From positions 2,728,001 to 2,792,000 of the forward strand of contig CM082596.2 of the NCBI GenBank assembly GCA_040954595.2: a stretch of DNA of 64,000 nt, in the 5' to 3' direction. A program made the translations under genes and the position numbers. Origin of the DNA: Balanoglossus misakiensis. Its lineage: Eukaryota; Hemichordata. The notes beneath the pieces are model-generated. The model had not been told where the DNA came from. It saw nothing but the letters and a program-made list of their open reading frames with translations, and did not search any database. Shown here one piece after another: positions 1 to 12,000 of the stretch (positions within the stretch are counted from its first letter, which is position 1; each line of letters starts with the position of its first letter).

Positions 1-2606
1 GCCCATGAAAATCGTCCAGAAACCTCAATTTTTCGACTTCGCGAATTTTCAAAATCTGGTGATTTTTTGATAAAAAGCATGGGTTATAGCCCATGAAAAT
101 CGTCCAGAAACCTCAATTTTTCGACTTCGCGAATTTTCAAAATCTGGTGATTTTTTGATAAAAAGCATGGGTTATAGCCCATGAAAATCGTCCAGAAACC
201 TCAATTTTTCGACTTCGCGAATTTTCAAAATCTGGTGATTTTTTGATAAAAAGCATGGGTTATAGCCCATGAAAATCGTCCAGAAACCTCAATTTTTCGA
301 CTTCGCGAATTTTCAAAATCTGGTGATTTTTTGATAAAAATCATGGGTTATAGCCCATGAAAATCGTCCAGAAACCTCAATTTTTCGACTTCGCGAATTT
401 TCAAAATCTGGTGATTTTTTGATAAAAATCATGGGTTATAGCCCATGAAAATCGTCCAGAAACCTCAATTTTTCGACTTCGCGAATTTTCAAAATCTGGT
501 GATTTTTTGATAAAAAGCATGGGTTATAGCCCATGAAAATCGTCCAGAAACCTCAATTTTTCGACTTCGCGAATTTTCAAAATCTGGTGATTTTTTGATA
601 AAAAGCATGGGTTATAGCCCATGAAAATCGTCCAGAAACCTCAATTTTTCGACTTCGCGAATTTTCAAAATCTGGTGATTTTTTGATAAAAAGCATGGGT
701 TATAGCCCATGAAAATCGTCCAGAAACCTCAATTTTTCGACTTCGCGAATTTTCAAAATCTGGTGATTTTTTGATAAAAATCATGGGTTATAGCCCATGA
801 AAATCGTCCAGAAACCTCAATTTTTCGACTTCGCGAATTTTCAAAATCTGGTGATTTTTTGATAAAAATCATGGGTTATAGCCCATGAAAATCGTCCAGA
901 AACCTCAATTTTTCGACTTCGCGAATTTTCAAAATCTGGTGATTTTTTGATAAAAATCATGGGTTATAGCCCATGAAAATCGTCCAGAAACCTCAATTTT
1001 TCGACTTCGCGAATTTTCAAAATCTGGTGATTTTTTGATAAAAAGCATGGGTTATAGCCCATGAAAATCGTCCAGAAACCTCAATTTTTCGACTTCGCGA
1101 ATTTTCAAAATCTGGTGATTTTTTGATAAAAATCATGGGTTATAGCCCATGAAAATCGTCCAGAAACCTCAATTTTTCGACTTCGCGAATTTTCAAAATC
1201 TGGTGATTTTTTGATAAAAATCATGGGTTATAGCCCATGAAAATCGTCCAGAAACCTCAATTTTTCGACTTCGCGAATTTTCAAAATCTGGTGATTTTTT
1301 GATAAAAAGCATGGGTTATAGCCCATGAAAATCGTCCAGAAACCTCAATTTTTCGACTTCGCGAATTTTCAAAATCTGGTGATTTTTTGATAAAAAGCAT
1401 GGGTTATAGCCCATGAAAATCGTCCAGAAACCTCAATTTTTCGACTTCGCGAATTTTCAAAAACTGGTGATTTTTTGATAAAAAGCATGGGTTATAGCCC
1501 ATGAAAATCGTCCAGAAACCTCAATTTTTCGACTTCGCGAATTTTCAAAATCTGGTGATTTTTTGATAAAAAGCATGGGTTATAGCCCATGAAAATCGTC
1601 CAGAAACCTCAATTTTTCGACTTCGCGAATTTTCAAAATCTGGTGATTTTTTGATAAAAAGCATGGGTTATAGCCCATGAAAATCGTCCAGAAACCTCAA
1701 TTTTTCGTCTTCGCGAATTTTCAAAATCTGATGATTTTTTGATAAAAAGCATGGGTTATAGCCCATGAAAATCGTCCAGAAACCTCAATTTTTCGACTTC
1801 GCGAATTTTCAAAATCTGGTGATTTTTTGATAAAAAGCATGGGTTATAGCCCATGAAAATCGTCCAGAAACCTCAATTTTTCGACTTCGCGAATTTTCAA
1901 AATCTGGTGATTTTTTGATAAAAAGCATGGGTTATAGCCCATGAAAATCGTCCAGAAACCTCAATTTTTCGACTTCGCGAATTTTCAAAATCTGGTGATT
2001 TTTTGATAAAAAGCATGGGTTATAGCCCATGAAAATCGTCCAGAAACCTCAATTTTCGACTTCGCGAATTTTCAAAATCTGGTGATTTTTTGATAAAAAG
2101 CATGGGTTATAGCCCATGAAAATCGTCCAGAAACCTCAATTTTTCGACTTCGCGAATTTTCAAAATCTGGTGATTTTTTGATAAAAAGCATGGGTTATAG
2201 CCCATGAAAATCGTCCAGAAACCTCAATTTTTCGACTTCGCGAATTTTCAAAATCTGGTGATTTTTTGATAAAAAGCATGGGTTATAGCCCATGAAAATC
2301 GTCCAGAAACCTCAATTTTTCGACTTCGCGAATTTTCAAAATCTGGTGATTTTTTGATAAAAAGCATGGGTTATAGCCCATGAAAATCGTCCAGAAACCT
2401 CAATTTTTCGACTTCGCGAATTTTCAAAATCTGGTGATTTTTTGATAAAAAGCATGGGTTATAGCCCATGAAAATCGTCCAGAAACCTCAATTTTTCGAC
2501 TTCGCGAATTTTCAAAATCTGGTGATTTTTTGATAAAAAGCATGGGTTATAGCCCATGAAAATCGTCCAGAAACCTCAATTTTTCGACTTCGCGAATTTT
2601 CAAAAT
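1..2606. repeat. 88-bp tandem satellite array, about 29.6 copies
   Basis: Near-identical 88-bp monomers start at 1, 89, 177 and so on; the last copy (2552-2606) is cut after 55 bases. The array continues off the left edge. Copies differ at very few sites: a G/T change before CATGGG, single changes in the copies at 1409 and 1673, and a one-base deletion in the copy at 2025. Each monomer has the 8-bp palindrome TTCGCGAA, and each junction has the inverted repeat CATGGG-TTATAG-CCCATG. Runs of A or T recur roughly every 10-20 bases. There is no coding potential. It looks like satellite DNA kept uniform by unequal exchange. Confidence 0.98.
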
Positions 2607-2639
2607 GGGTAAAAAATAAAAGATCAAAACTCAATGAGA

Positions 2640-2712
2640 AGACATTGGCAGGTTTTGAACCCCAGTCCTCCAATCATTAGTTCAAACCTTAGCCACTGAC
2701 CCAGGGAGATTG
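2640..2712 (-). repeat. tRNA-like / SINE-head remnant
   Basis: Read on the minus strand, this has a D-arm-like segment (GTCAGTGGCTAAG), an anticodon-arm-like middle and a B-box-like GGGTTCAAAACC at spacing resembling a tRNA. Pairing is imperfect and there is no clean acceptor stem, so a functional tRNA is unlikely. A tRNA-derived SINE or tRNA pseudogene is the better reading. It lies right beside the end of the satellite. Confidence 0.4.
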
Positions 2713-2782
2713 GTGAAGTATAAGACCCCAAAAGTGCTATATAATGATCAAACTCATCAAATTTTTAAAAAAAAGTAAGTAT

Positions 2783-2837
2783 GGCTCGGTCTCATTATAG
2801 TCAGTACTGTTAAAACTAACTATAATGAGACCGAGCC
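2783..2837. repeat. Perfect 19-bp inverted repeat (foldback)
   Basis: The arms 2783-2801 and 2819-2837 are exact reverse complements around a 17-base spacer, which itself begins with the palindrome CAGTACTG. This could be a tiny foldback element, a MITE relic or a small structured RNA. No target-site duplication is obvious. Confidence 0.8.
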
Positions 2838-4463
2838 TAATTTCGATCCATAATTTCCACCGCAAAAGTATTATTATTACATGTATTTAACAGCAGACAA
2901 AATAAAATTTAATAACAAATTACAAGCGTCAAATGCACCTCTCCGATTTAAAAAAACAACACTTGGAATTTAATTTAATTCTCATGAAAAATCTAACTTT
3001 TGTAAAGTCGCCTATCCGAACGTGCAGTATATCTGACCACCTGTTAACCAGACTGTTATTGGAACTCACAATTTCAGTCAAGTTAATATATTTGCTTATA
3101 GAAAATACCACAAAAGATAGCCATACCCTTGGCATCAGCTGGCAATTATCTTTCACAAGTACGTGTTTAGCCCATTAATAATTCTATGAACTAGGAGGTA
3201 ACAGCTGTTAAGTATGGAAATTAACCTGTTATTTTAAAGAATACCCTCATTAATGAGCTTGTTTACCACTCAAGTTCTTCGTTTCGATCGATTGCTATTA
3301 ATTTTCATCTTAATCTAAAAATGCCAACTTAAGTATTAGTCTGTACTGGCAGTTGTTTGGGGTGAATCTTTATGGTCGACTAATAATGCAGGCGATTCTG
3401 ACTCCCTTGTGTTTAAACGCAAACGTAACTGACCTTTTAGTCTCATAACAAGTATGATCATTGTCGAGTCACCTTAATCGTTTGTCTATGTCATTCTGTT
3501 GGGATCTTGTCTACCAATCAGATTATAAAGAGGAGATGTGCCTGGTGTATTGGCCCAAGAATATTCAACCGTCTATCAAGCAATCAATCCTCCACAGCTG
3601 AGAGAGGTAAATTGTAGCAGAGCATGTGTTTATTTACAGACATCATAGTGGGGCAGATATACCCTGAATTTTGGCATAATTGTGCACAGTTATGCATTGA
3701 CCCATGGCGGACATGTTCCAATATGGATCCCAAAAGACAGTGCTCTCTATCAACACTGTTTCGCACATACGATGTGTTGGACCGCCCCCAGTCCACTGTC
3801 GCCTTTAACGATACAGCGGCAGCTGTCGCCGCTCGACAATACTGAAATTTAAATAACTGATTAGACCCCAAATAAATGCGACATGTTTCCGATGCGATGG
3901 GCACAGTATATGCAACGAATGAGGCAAAGAAACAATGAACAGCCATATGGAATCATTTGAGCATTCGTTGGTGATGACATGTACAGCAGCGAGCCTTCTG
4001 TGACAAACACGTTAGGTCCATCCCTCATTTCGCGACGGGATATCATAGTCTCCATGTTCGAAGATAAAAATATTGAGTGTATCATTTGACTTCCGTATCA
4101 AAGGTAGGGCACTCGCTCATTTTCACTCTGTTACCGCGAATGTTCCTTTGTGTGTGATGTAGTATTTTTAGGTCCAGTTTCCCGTCTTTGGTGAAATCGC
4201 CAGAATATGAATTTTGTACAAAAATGTAAACAAAAGTTCATACATAGACCTCGCTTAGCAAGTGTATAAAGCACTTTGTACGTTATGGCTTATACAAGCT
4301 GACTCCACGTGTATTTTTCAGTGTACATTATGCTTGCATACAGGCCGTCAAATTCAGATTATTGTCCATCTGTTACTATAATACCCGTATATCTATTTTA
4401 AATTATTTTGTTTCGTTCTTTTTCCGAACAGTTTCAAGTTATTGGGTGCAACCGAGACGAGAG

Positions 4464-5645
4464 ATGAGAAGCACGATTGGCCCATGTCTTCGGAAATGGC
4501 AAACGTACATCCTTGTGCTTTTGGTGGTGACTGGTGTTATTTTACTCCTCAGACATCAGACCGGGCAGCAAGCCAAGGAAACGCGTCAAGAAGTTTACTC
4601 TGATCTTGATCATGACGTGAGGACACCAAGACCTGTGGAATGCAGCCATGATTCAGAATCTCAAAGTTCTCAGGATGACATCTGCAAAACCGCGCTGAAG
4701 GCTTACTACGACGGTTTGGCCCGGAACGGTTCTGCGTGGTGGTTTTGTCCCAAAATACACGACATCCTGTGGAACTGCCTCAAACCCCTCCGTCAAGGCA
4801 AGGAACCGCTGCCAAACTTCTACATCGACAATGACGTTGCTGCAAGTCACCAGGCCTACAAAACAGCCAACGTGGCCTTTCTCCATCTTCCCAAATGCGG
4901 AGGAACGTCAATCAACGATTTCGTTTACGCAATGGCCGGCGGCATGCGAAAGACACACGATATTCGCCACTGTATGGATTTCTTCAAATTGGCGTACAGC
5001 ATGAAGAGTGAAACTTCACAGCGGACGTTCATGGTCTCCAAAAGAGTCTACGGTCTCCACCACTTTGCCCCGTCAAATCGGCCGTTTCTCTATTTCGCCT
5101 GGTTTCGCGACCCCATCGACAGATTCCTCTCGCAGTTCCACTTTCTGCGCACGTTTCCAAACGTCAATGTTGACGTTATACGGAGTAAGAACTTGACGGA
5201 TTTCCTGCAGAAGACGCTGAACAAGCAAGAACACTATTTCAACAATTTTTTCGTCCGTCTCTTACAGTTTGGCAGTCACCGAGCAATCGATGACCAATTC
5301 GAACCACGTGACGGCGCGTGTGAGTCTTACTCAAAAGGAGCCCCTGAAGTCACGGAGGAGCACTTCTTGACCGCAAAAAGAAATTTAGAGGAAAACATTG
5401 CGTATGTTGGGATTTTAGAAGATTTCAAATCTTCCCAAGACATGTTCTGTTACATGATGGGAATAGAGTGCCCGGAACGTGAAATCTACAAAAATGCAAA
5501 CTCAAAAAGACCCAAAGACGACATCAGTGAATTCGAAGTTCAAGAAATCCGACGGAGAAACGAGTGGGATTTAAAATTGTATGAAGTAGCGCTTGATATA
5601 TACAGCAAGCAAAAACAAAATTATGATTCACTTCTTTCCAAATAA
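4464..5645 (+). CDS. 2-O-sulfotransferase-like type II membrane protein (HS2ST/UST-like)
   Basis: 393 aa from ATG 4464. The open frame extends upstream to 4362, but a strong acceptor (TTTTTCCGAACAG) lies between, so 4464 is the likely start of the coding exon. Residues 15-29 are a single hydrophobic anchor after a short basic tail, as in Golgi type II sulfotransferases. The 5'-phosphosulfate (PAPS) loop is LPKCGGTS (142-149). A histidine pair (199-200) sits where HS2ST has its catalytic histidines. The 3'-phosphate motif is FRDPIDR (214-220), followed by SQFHFLR, resembling the RDPIER...FLR stretch of HS2ST. The C-terminal helices also resemble HS2ST. The expected role is sulfation of uronic acid in glycosaminoglycans in the Golgi lumen, but the P-loop differs from both HS2ST and UST, so the acceptor is unknown. 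The coding region is intronless. An AATAAA overlaps the stop codon. Confidence 0.8.
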   Translation: MRSTIGPCLRKWQTYILVLLVVTGVILLLRHQTGQQAKETRQEVYSDLDHDVRTPRPVECSHDSESQSSQDDICKTALKAYYDGLARNGSAWWFCPKIHDILWNCLKPLRQGKEPLPNFYIDNDVAASHQAYKTANVAFLHLPKCGGTSINDFVYAMAGGMRKTHDIRHCMDFFKLAYSMKSETSQRTFMVSKRVYGLHHFAPSNRPFLYFAWFRDPIDRFLSQFHFLRTFPNVNVDVIRSKNLTDFLQKTLNKQEHYFNNFFVRLLQFGSHRAIDDQFEPRDGACESYSKGAPEVTEEHFLTAKRNLEENIAYVGILEDFKSSQDMFCYMMGIECPEREIYKNANSKRPKDDISEFEVQEIRRRNEWDLKLYEVALDIYSKQKQNYDSLLSK

Positions 5646-5646
5646 A
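5641..5646 (+). terminator. Poly(A) signal overlapping the sulfotransferase stop codon
   Basis: AATAAA at 5641-5646 includes the TAA stop at 5643-5645. If used, the 3' UTR would be only a few tens of bases. Later signals may be used instead. Confidence 0.4.
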
Positions 5647-6835
5647 ACAAATTTTCCAAACAGTACAAAGACATTTCTCTGTATGTTTATTTCATCCCCA
5701 GACATGAAACATAAAGCAAATACAAAACAAAACAAAAGAATCAATATAAAGTGCCTCATCCTTTTTAAAAATCATCTGCACATGAAGTATTGCAAAGGTG
5801 GCCTAAAAATGTGGCAGAATTTTTCAGGAACAAGTACTGCTTCACAGTAATTGCAGTCTTGAGAATTTACTAAAACATAAATAGATTCAAATTCAATAGA
5901 ATTCATGTACAGCTTACATCAAGAACTTTCCTTAGTGACATACATGTTTTATCGGGAAATTTGAATTCAGAAGCTGCATTGTAATTATCAGCGACATTCT
6001 GATTTGGAGATTATGTATCCAATCAGGTTTATCATTTTGATTTCCTGTTTCAATATTCCCTGTTATGTTTACTATAAAATACATGTTGTAAGAATCACAT
6101 CTTGATTGACACGTGTGCAAAACAGAACTTGTGTTATGCTGCACTGCAGATTATAATAGGCAGTTCTTTTTTTTTACAGTACTTGCAAGCATTGACTGCT
6201 AATGCGATTGTAAAATACTGTGGTGGTTTGAATGCTCTTATAATAATATCCCCCCCCCAACAAAATTCAGTAGAATGCTTATCCTTACATGGGGTAAAAA
6301 AAGTCACAACACTGTGGGAGGAAAAGTGCGCCCTCATCGAGACACTATCAAAACTTGTCGTTTGTCAAAAAATGAAACATCGCTTGCTTCTAGTACCGAC
6401 AGTCATGTCGTAACACACCCCTATATCTCAAAATAACAAAACACGGTATTACATCTGTACACATTAGATTGTAAACATAAAAATCTCTGGAATTTAAAAA
6501 AATTTCTCATTTTCAAAAATAGATATGTACATGCTCAGATTGTATACACACTATCATAATCACACACACATTTTAAATGATACAGTGCTGTAGAAAGATT
6601 TCTAAACATATCAGTAAATGCGCACAATGAAATTCAAGGTCAAATGAATACAACATGTATGTCTCAACCAAGTATACTGACTGTCTCCAGGCATTATTCA
6701 TCTCTCGGCGCGGCCTAACTTCACAGCAAGTGACAACAATTTGGCCTGTAAAAACCAAACACTGGCATTGTCTTCTCACTAGTACAGAAGTTTGGATGAT
6801 ATCCAAGTAGTACAAAAATGTTAATTGAGAAGCAT

Positions 6836-6928
6836 TTAACCCTTTCACCCCCATTTCTCTCTGAAGATATCCAACTTCATCATGGAGAATAAAGGATTTT
6901 GACCAAACCATGGCGGTGAAAGGGTTAA
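6836..6928. mobile_element. piggyBac-type MITE candidate, TTAA-flanked, 93 bp
   Basis: A TTAA at 6836-6839 and another at 6925-6928 flank terminal inverted repeats 6840-6854 and 6910-6924 that match 14 of 15 bases; the left arm begins CCCTTTCACC. A TTAA duplication next to CCC-initial ends is characteristic of piggyBac-family elements. It is far too short to encode a transposase. It lies in the predicted 3' region of MGAT5. Confidence 0.65.
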
Positions 6929-6997
6929 GCTGACTCCTGTTCATGGCTTGATTTAAAATAACACCAAAATCAACAAGTGGCAGTGTCTAGAGGGTCA

Positions 6998-7058
6998 GTG
7001 TGTGTGTGTGTGCGTGTGTGTGTGTGTGTGTGCGTGCGTGTGTGTGTGCTTGTGTGTA
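6998..7058. repeat. (TG)n microsatellite
   Basis: An interrupted TG/GT dinucleotide run with a few TGCG interruptions. Confidence 0.95.
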
Positions 7059-8306
7059 TGTCATCATGGCTTAAAAACACAACTAGTAATTTTAGGCAAC
7101 CATGATACAACATCCTGATTAATGTACATATTCTAGTATCATATGAACCATCTCAAAACTCACATAAAATGATAAAATTTAACTTCAGTACAAGACAGCT
7201 TAAAAATTCCACCTTCTGTAATACACAGTACATTGTTTTACGCCCTTTTCATTTTGGCATCCCAATTTACTGAATCTCTATCTCTCAGCAAATGATAGAC
7301 ATACAAAATTAAAATCTGTAAATCCTATAAAATAGCCATATTTTGGTTTTGAGGCCTCAACGGACTGCACAATAACTGTCAGAGCCCAAATATCTGCCAA
7401 CAAAATAGTGTCACTAATTTTGGTCCTTTTCATCTAAAATCCACATTAAAATAGTATCTACAGTAAAATTCTGCCCTAAGTTTTTTTAATCAGCATACAT
7501 GCCCTGAGTGGACAGAATGAGATATTTTGTGTATAATGTGAAGAGGACACCTGCAAAGCTTTATGTCCATCACTGGCTTGCTTTAAACGCGAGTTATATG
7601 GCAGTTGTACAACACAACACAACACAACATATTTATATTATTGCTGGTTTTGATCATTTGCTTTTTGAATACAGACAACAGTTCAAAGGCTGTCCAATGA
7701 ACTAGCCAATAATATCTCCTGTAACAGTGGGCCGAAGGGTCAGAATGCTATTCCGGCCAATTTGATTGGCTGATCACAGTTATGCAAATGGTTGTCTGTG
7801 ATTGATTCTTGTACAACTTTCTTAGTACCCATGATAAGCTGGAGCACACTGTTTGTTCGTGAGAAATAAATAAGAACATTAAGATTAAAAATTCACAACT
7901 GATTGTCTATTTTGACACATCCTATGTGCATTGGTTGAGTCTTGTCAACCCGAAGTCCAGGAATTGCCATCGCAAAACAACAGTTCTTCTCTGATAAGTT
8001 TTCTCTTTGATTGATGTGGTCACTGCTGGTCACTGGAGTCAGATCTCATGATCGCAATCAGCACACCGTCTCCATGGCTACCTGCTTGAAAAACAGGCAT
8101 GAAACACATCTCGCATCTTGCGTACAAAAAAGTCATAATGCTTTCTGGCAAAAAAAAATTTTTTGTCAATGTTTATCACTGTAAGATACCCCAGCATTGG
8201 CGAGACAATCCAAGTTCGTCCACCTTCAATGGTGAGGTAACAGTGTCTGTTTGTAATAAGGCAGATGAGGCAGTGAGTAACTTAGAGACTTTGTCTGTCT
8301 GTCAGA

Positions 8307-9036
8307 CTAGGTGCAGTTCCTACAGAGGGCTACCTGGCCACGAACATAATCCCTGCATGGACACACTCGCCGGTGTTCCTGTCTGTCACCAGCGCAGCTG
8401 AACAGAAGTCTGTGCTCTTGCAGACTGCAGACTTTCTCTTCTGTAAATGACGGCACGTGTATATCCTCTACTGAGGTGTGATCTCTGCATGTCAACTTGC
8501 CTTCCCTGCAGGGGAGAGAGAGAAAGAGCACAAAGAGTCGATAAGGATGGGTGAAAGGCTACCATGTGCCAACACACTGACACACAATCCATCATTCTGA
8601 AACCCCATTTCCTTGTTTACAGGTCCAACCTAACAGTTGAAGAACAGGAATGAATGACTTATAGCCCAAGAATGTTGGCCCTCAGAATAAAAGCACCCAG
8701 ATACTTTTGCTTGCTAGTCAGCGAGTCGCTCAATATTGACAGTCATAATAGCCCACCCACACATACTTAAAATTGAGTAGCTTATTAATACACACACAAA
8801 AATGACTGCACATAATAGCACATTTTACTAAATGAGTTGCTAGAAATAATTGACTTTTCAACCCCTTTGACTGACCTTTGTATGACCTCCAGAGAATTGA
8901 TATCCTTGAAAAATGTGGGTTCACATATAAGGTCATTCTCCATGCAGACATCTTTACATGACTGACCAAGTGCTGAAATTTTCACCTGCAGGGCACTCAG
9001 TGGTGGCCACTTTTCCATGTTTTCTTTACAGAAATT
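8307..9036 (-). CDS. MGAT5: MGAT5 exons 14-15: cysteine-rich C-terminus
   Basis: Exons 9036-8876 and 8505-8307. WPPLSALQVK..GQSCKDVCMENDLICEPTFF and LLFSCAGDRQEHRRVCPCRDYVRGQVALCRNC match the human end and its cysteine spacing. The donor CAAAG|GTCAGT (8876/8875) was chosen over an earlier GAG|GTCATA because only it keeps frame into the last exon. The stop is TAG at 8309-8307. Confidence 0.93.
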
Positions 9037-12000
9037 CTGCAATGCAGATGAGAGCTGTGTTAAGCATTCTGTAGTATACAAATAGCACCACAGATGATGT
9101 ACAGGTTTCTGTTTCATCCCAAGTGACAAGATTATTTGCAAACTGTGTTCGATATCAAACATTCCATTCATAATTCAAAATAGGCTAAAATTATAATCCA
9201 TATTCAGCTATATTTATTTCTGGAATTCATTTCAAATATTAAACATGATAAGCTTATAATCAATCAATCAACCCTACTAAAATATTCAGGTATGAGATGA
9301 TTTAAGGCCCATGACCTGTATTTTTCTTTTTGCACTACTGTTGTGATTTTACTTTCAAAATAAACTTTGTTAATGTGAATGTACTTTTAACCAAATGACG
9401 ACCCATGAAAGTTTCTAGTAAGTTGTATAATAAAAGGGTGTCCCACTCAAATATGGAGGGGGTAATGAAGAGTAACCTCACCTGGTGTTCAATGTAAGCA
9501 TTGAGTCTCTGTAGCATGCCTTCTGAGGTGAACTCGTACGGCAGATACGGTGTGAGGTCACGAGATTCCTGGATCTCACGAAGCGCTTCCCGCAAAGCTG
9601 CTGAGTCATCAATGTTCACTGTGTACACGTATGGTTTCCCGATGTAATACTCAGCATACGGATGTTGAGATGAAAGCTAAAAGACAAATTTTTTCACCGT
9701 TTATCTACTCAACCCAAAGAAATCATCTTCTATACCATTATTCCTACTAGCATGAAGCATTCTCTACTAGATAAAAGTTACCATGTGTTCTTTCTATACC
9801 TGGCATATACTGTAACACCAGGCTGTAACACCTAAGGATATACATGCTTTTCATGATGTTAGTTCTTGTACACAAAAAAATGAATGCAAGCAAAACTCAT
9901 CATCATATTATGAGCATACTAATGAGCAAGCATGTTCCTTACCTCTCGCAGAGTTGGTTTCCCCCTGAAAAAAGCTGTATTTTTGGCATTTAGTGGAGGT
10001 TTGAACTGGGGGTTCAGAAAAACGCAGCCGTTGGCTATGGCTTCTAATGGCGCTGGGCCTTCGTACGGGAATCCCAGACCAATGAACAACTGCAGCAGAA
10101 AGATGAACAGAAAAATAATGTTATCATCAGTTGCAGTCTAGAGTTGTCAAATAGTCACAGTAGTGTATATTTATTAACAAAATGCAGTTGTGTGTGGATA
10201 GGAGAGAGTGGGGTGTTGATCTAGTGAAGGGGATTGAGGTCTGGGGTGGTGATAGAAACCAACTGCTCACCTTGGCTTTTCTTAGTAGAGTTTGCACACT
10301 GTCAACACTGAGCAGACCGTGATTGGTGACGTACTCTGGAACCGCAAACAGATCAGCAGACTCGTTCACAAAAACAGTGGCGTGCAGCTCAAACCTCTCG
10401 TGTATAATGTCCAGGTATTTCTTGGTTCCCTGGGGGTGGACAAAGACAGTTTCCAGCGTTACTCAGAGGGGATTTTACACGTAATTACAAACATCGACAG
10501 AATGAATAATGTGCCCAAGAAACTCACCATCCACATGTCCCCTTTCTTGCCGTAAACCACCGCCAAATTTCTCTCCTTTTTCACCACCTGTGTCTCGCTC
10601 GAATTGTGCAGAGAATTCTCCACGACGAAACCCATGAAGGAATTGTCCGGAGTGTGAGCTGAATATGCCGATGGAATGAACAGAAAAGAACAGGGAAATT
10701 ACATGCAGTGATCTAATCTGGGTACAAAGGCAGCCAATGTTAAAAGGGGAAATAATCATTGTCAGGACTCGGTGACTATTTCTGCTTAGAATCACCAGAT
10801 CTAGCAAGCAAATGAATAAACTATTCTGAAAGATGCAGTTGACTTACGAAACATTGTCATAAACTGCAGTGGATTGAGGCTCCATTTCCCCCAGACGGAC
10901 TTTGTGCCGGCTCTCTTCGCATAAGTGTCCAAGTTGAACGCTGGCTCGGTGCCAAATGTGTCTATCACACGTAACATACAGCTGGAAATTAAAAAAAAAA
11001 AAGGTAAAATCAATCATTGTGTTTGATCAAACTTTAGAGTCTATTAGCAGAGGGAAATGCAAACATTATTGAAAATTATGATCAGAATTGGATGATTATG
11101 TGACTACTTGAGGTCTTGAGAATTATTTGTCATTCATTCTTCAATAAAAAGTCACTCAAAGCCACTTAGACAATAACACAAATCCATCAAGTGAAGCCAA
11201 ACCAAGCGGAAAATTGTTGGACTTACTTAAATTGATTCCAAAGTGGTCCTGATACTTTTTTGAATTGCTTCAAACCAACAATATCTATGTAAATAAGGTC
11301 GATGGGTCGAACCCCTGAAACTGGACAGTTTTTATTGCTAACTCCCTTCGATCGCATGTACCTGAGAAAACAAAACACATTTTAAAATACCGTCAGACTG
11401 TACATGGAACAGACCATACAATTGGGCAATGGCTGCATGCAAATGAACCAAATTTGAGTTCAGACCAATCAGTACAACTGACATTTGTCACCTCACAAAA
11501 ATTCAACAATATTGACAGAATTTTGCAATATCAAAATCATACCATATGCGTGTGACGATAAGTCTTACTTTCAGGCTAACACAGTACACTGTTACAGCCG
11601 GCCATTCATTCTCATGATTGTTAGGATTTCCCATGTCTGTTGTCCTCTGTTTCATACTTACGATTTGAGAACATCTGTACTGGTGGTTATTTTGATGTCA
11701 TGACCCAGTATGTAGAGGGCAGCAATGATGTCACTCCACTGTACAAGCTCTCCCAGAGGCCCGCCACTAAATGCTGTCTCTGCAATCTTGAAGCCTGACT
11801 CTTTCGTCAACAACCCCAAGTGCACTAGTATCTGGAATGATGGGAAAAGCGAAAAACATGCAAGATTAATGATTTTCGTAATCATATAGTGTATACATGA
11901 AAAGAATTGTTCATTTTGCTCTAAAGTATCAGTGATTTTGAGTTGTTAGAGGACACAGTATCAACTGTGATATTAATGTGATCATGCAACAGGATCTTTT

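Larger units (their letters stand above)
2607..4463. other. Spacer between satellite and sulfotransferase gene
   Basis: No gene is recognisable. The stretch begins where the satellite breaks off and holds a tRNA-like remnant, a 19-bp-arm hairpin, and short overlapping open frames on both strands that look like chance. A pyrimidine-rich acceptor (TTTTTCCGAACAG, ending at about 4432) lies just before the sulfotransferase ORF, so a 5' UTR intron of that gene probably ends here. Its upstream exon was not located. Confidence 0.6.
5647..8306. other. Convergent 3' region, sulfotransferase / MGAT5
   Basis: No coding gene is recognisable. It probably holds the 3' UTR of MGAT5 (minus strand). Possible minus-strand poly(A) signals are ATTAAA at 7485-7490 and AATAAA at 5686-5691; use of the latter would make the MGAT5 and sulfotransferase transcripts overlap tail to tail. 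It also contains a (TG)n tract and a small TTAA-flanked MITE. Open frames here are short and unconvincing. Confidence 0.5.

Noticed and set aside
3584-4085. Overlapping 73-120 codon frames on both strands before the sulfotransferase
   Set aside because: They mirror one another on opposite strands and show no recognisable protein.
8099-8401. 100-codon plus-strand frame antisense to the last MGAT5 exon
   Set aside because: Antisense shadow of a well-supported coding exon with no protein similarity.
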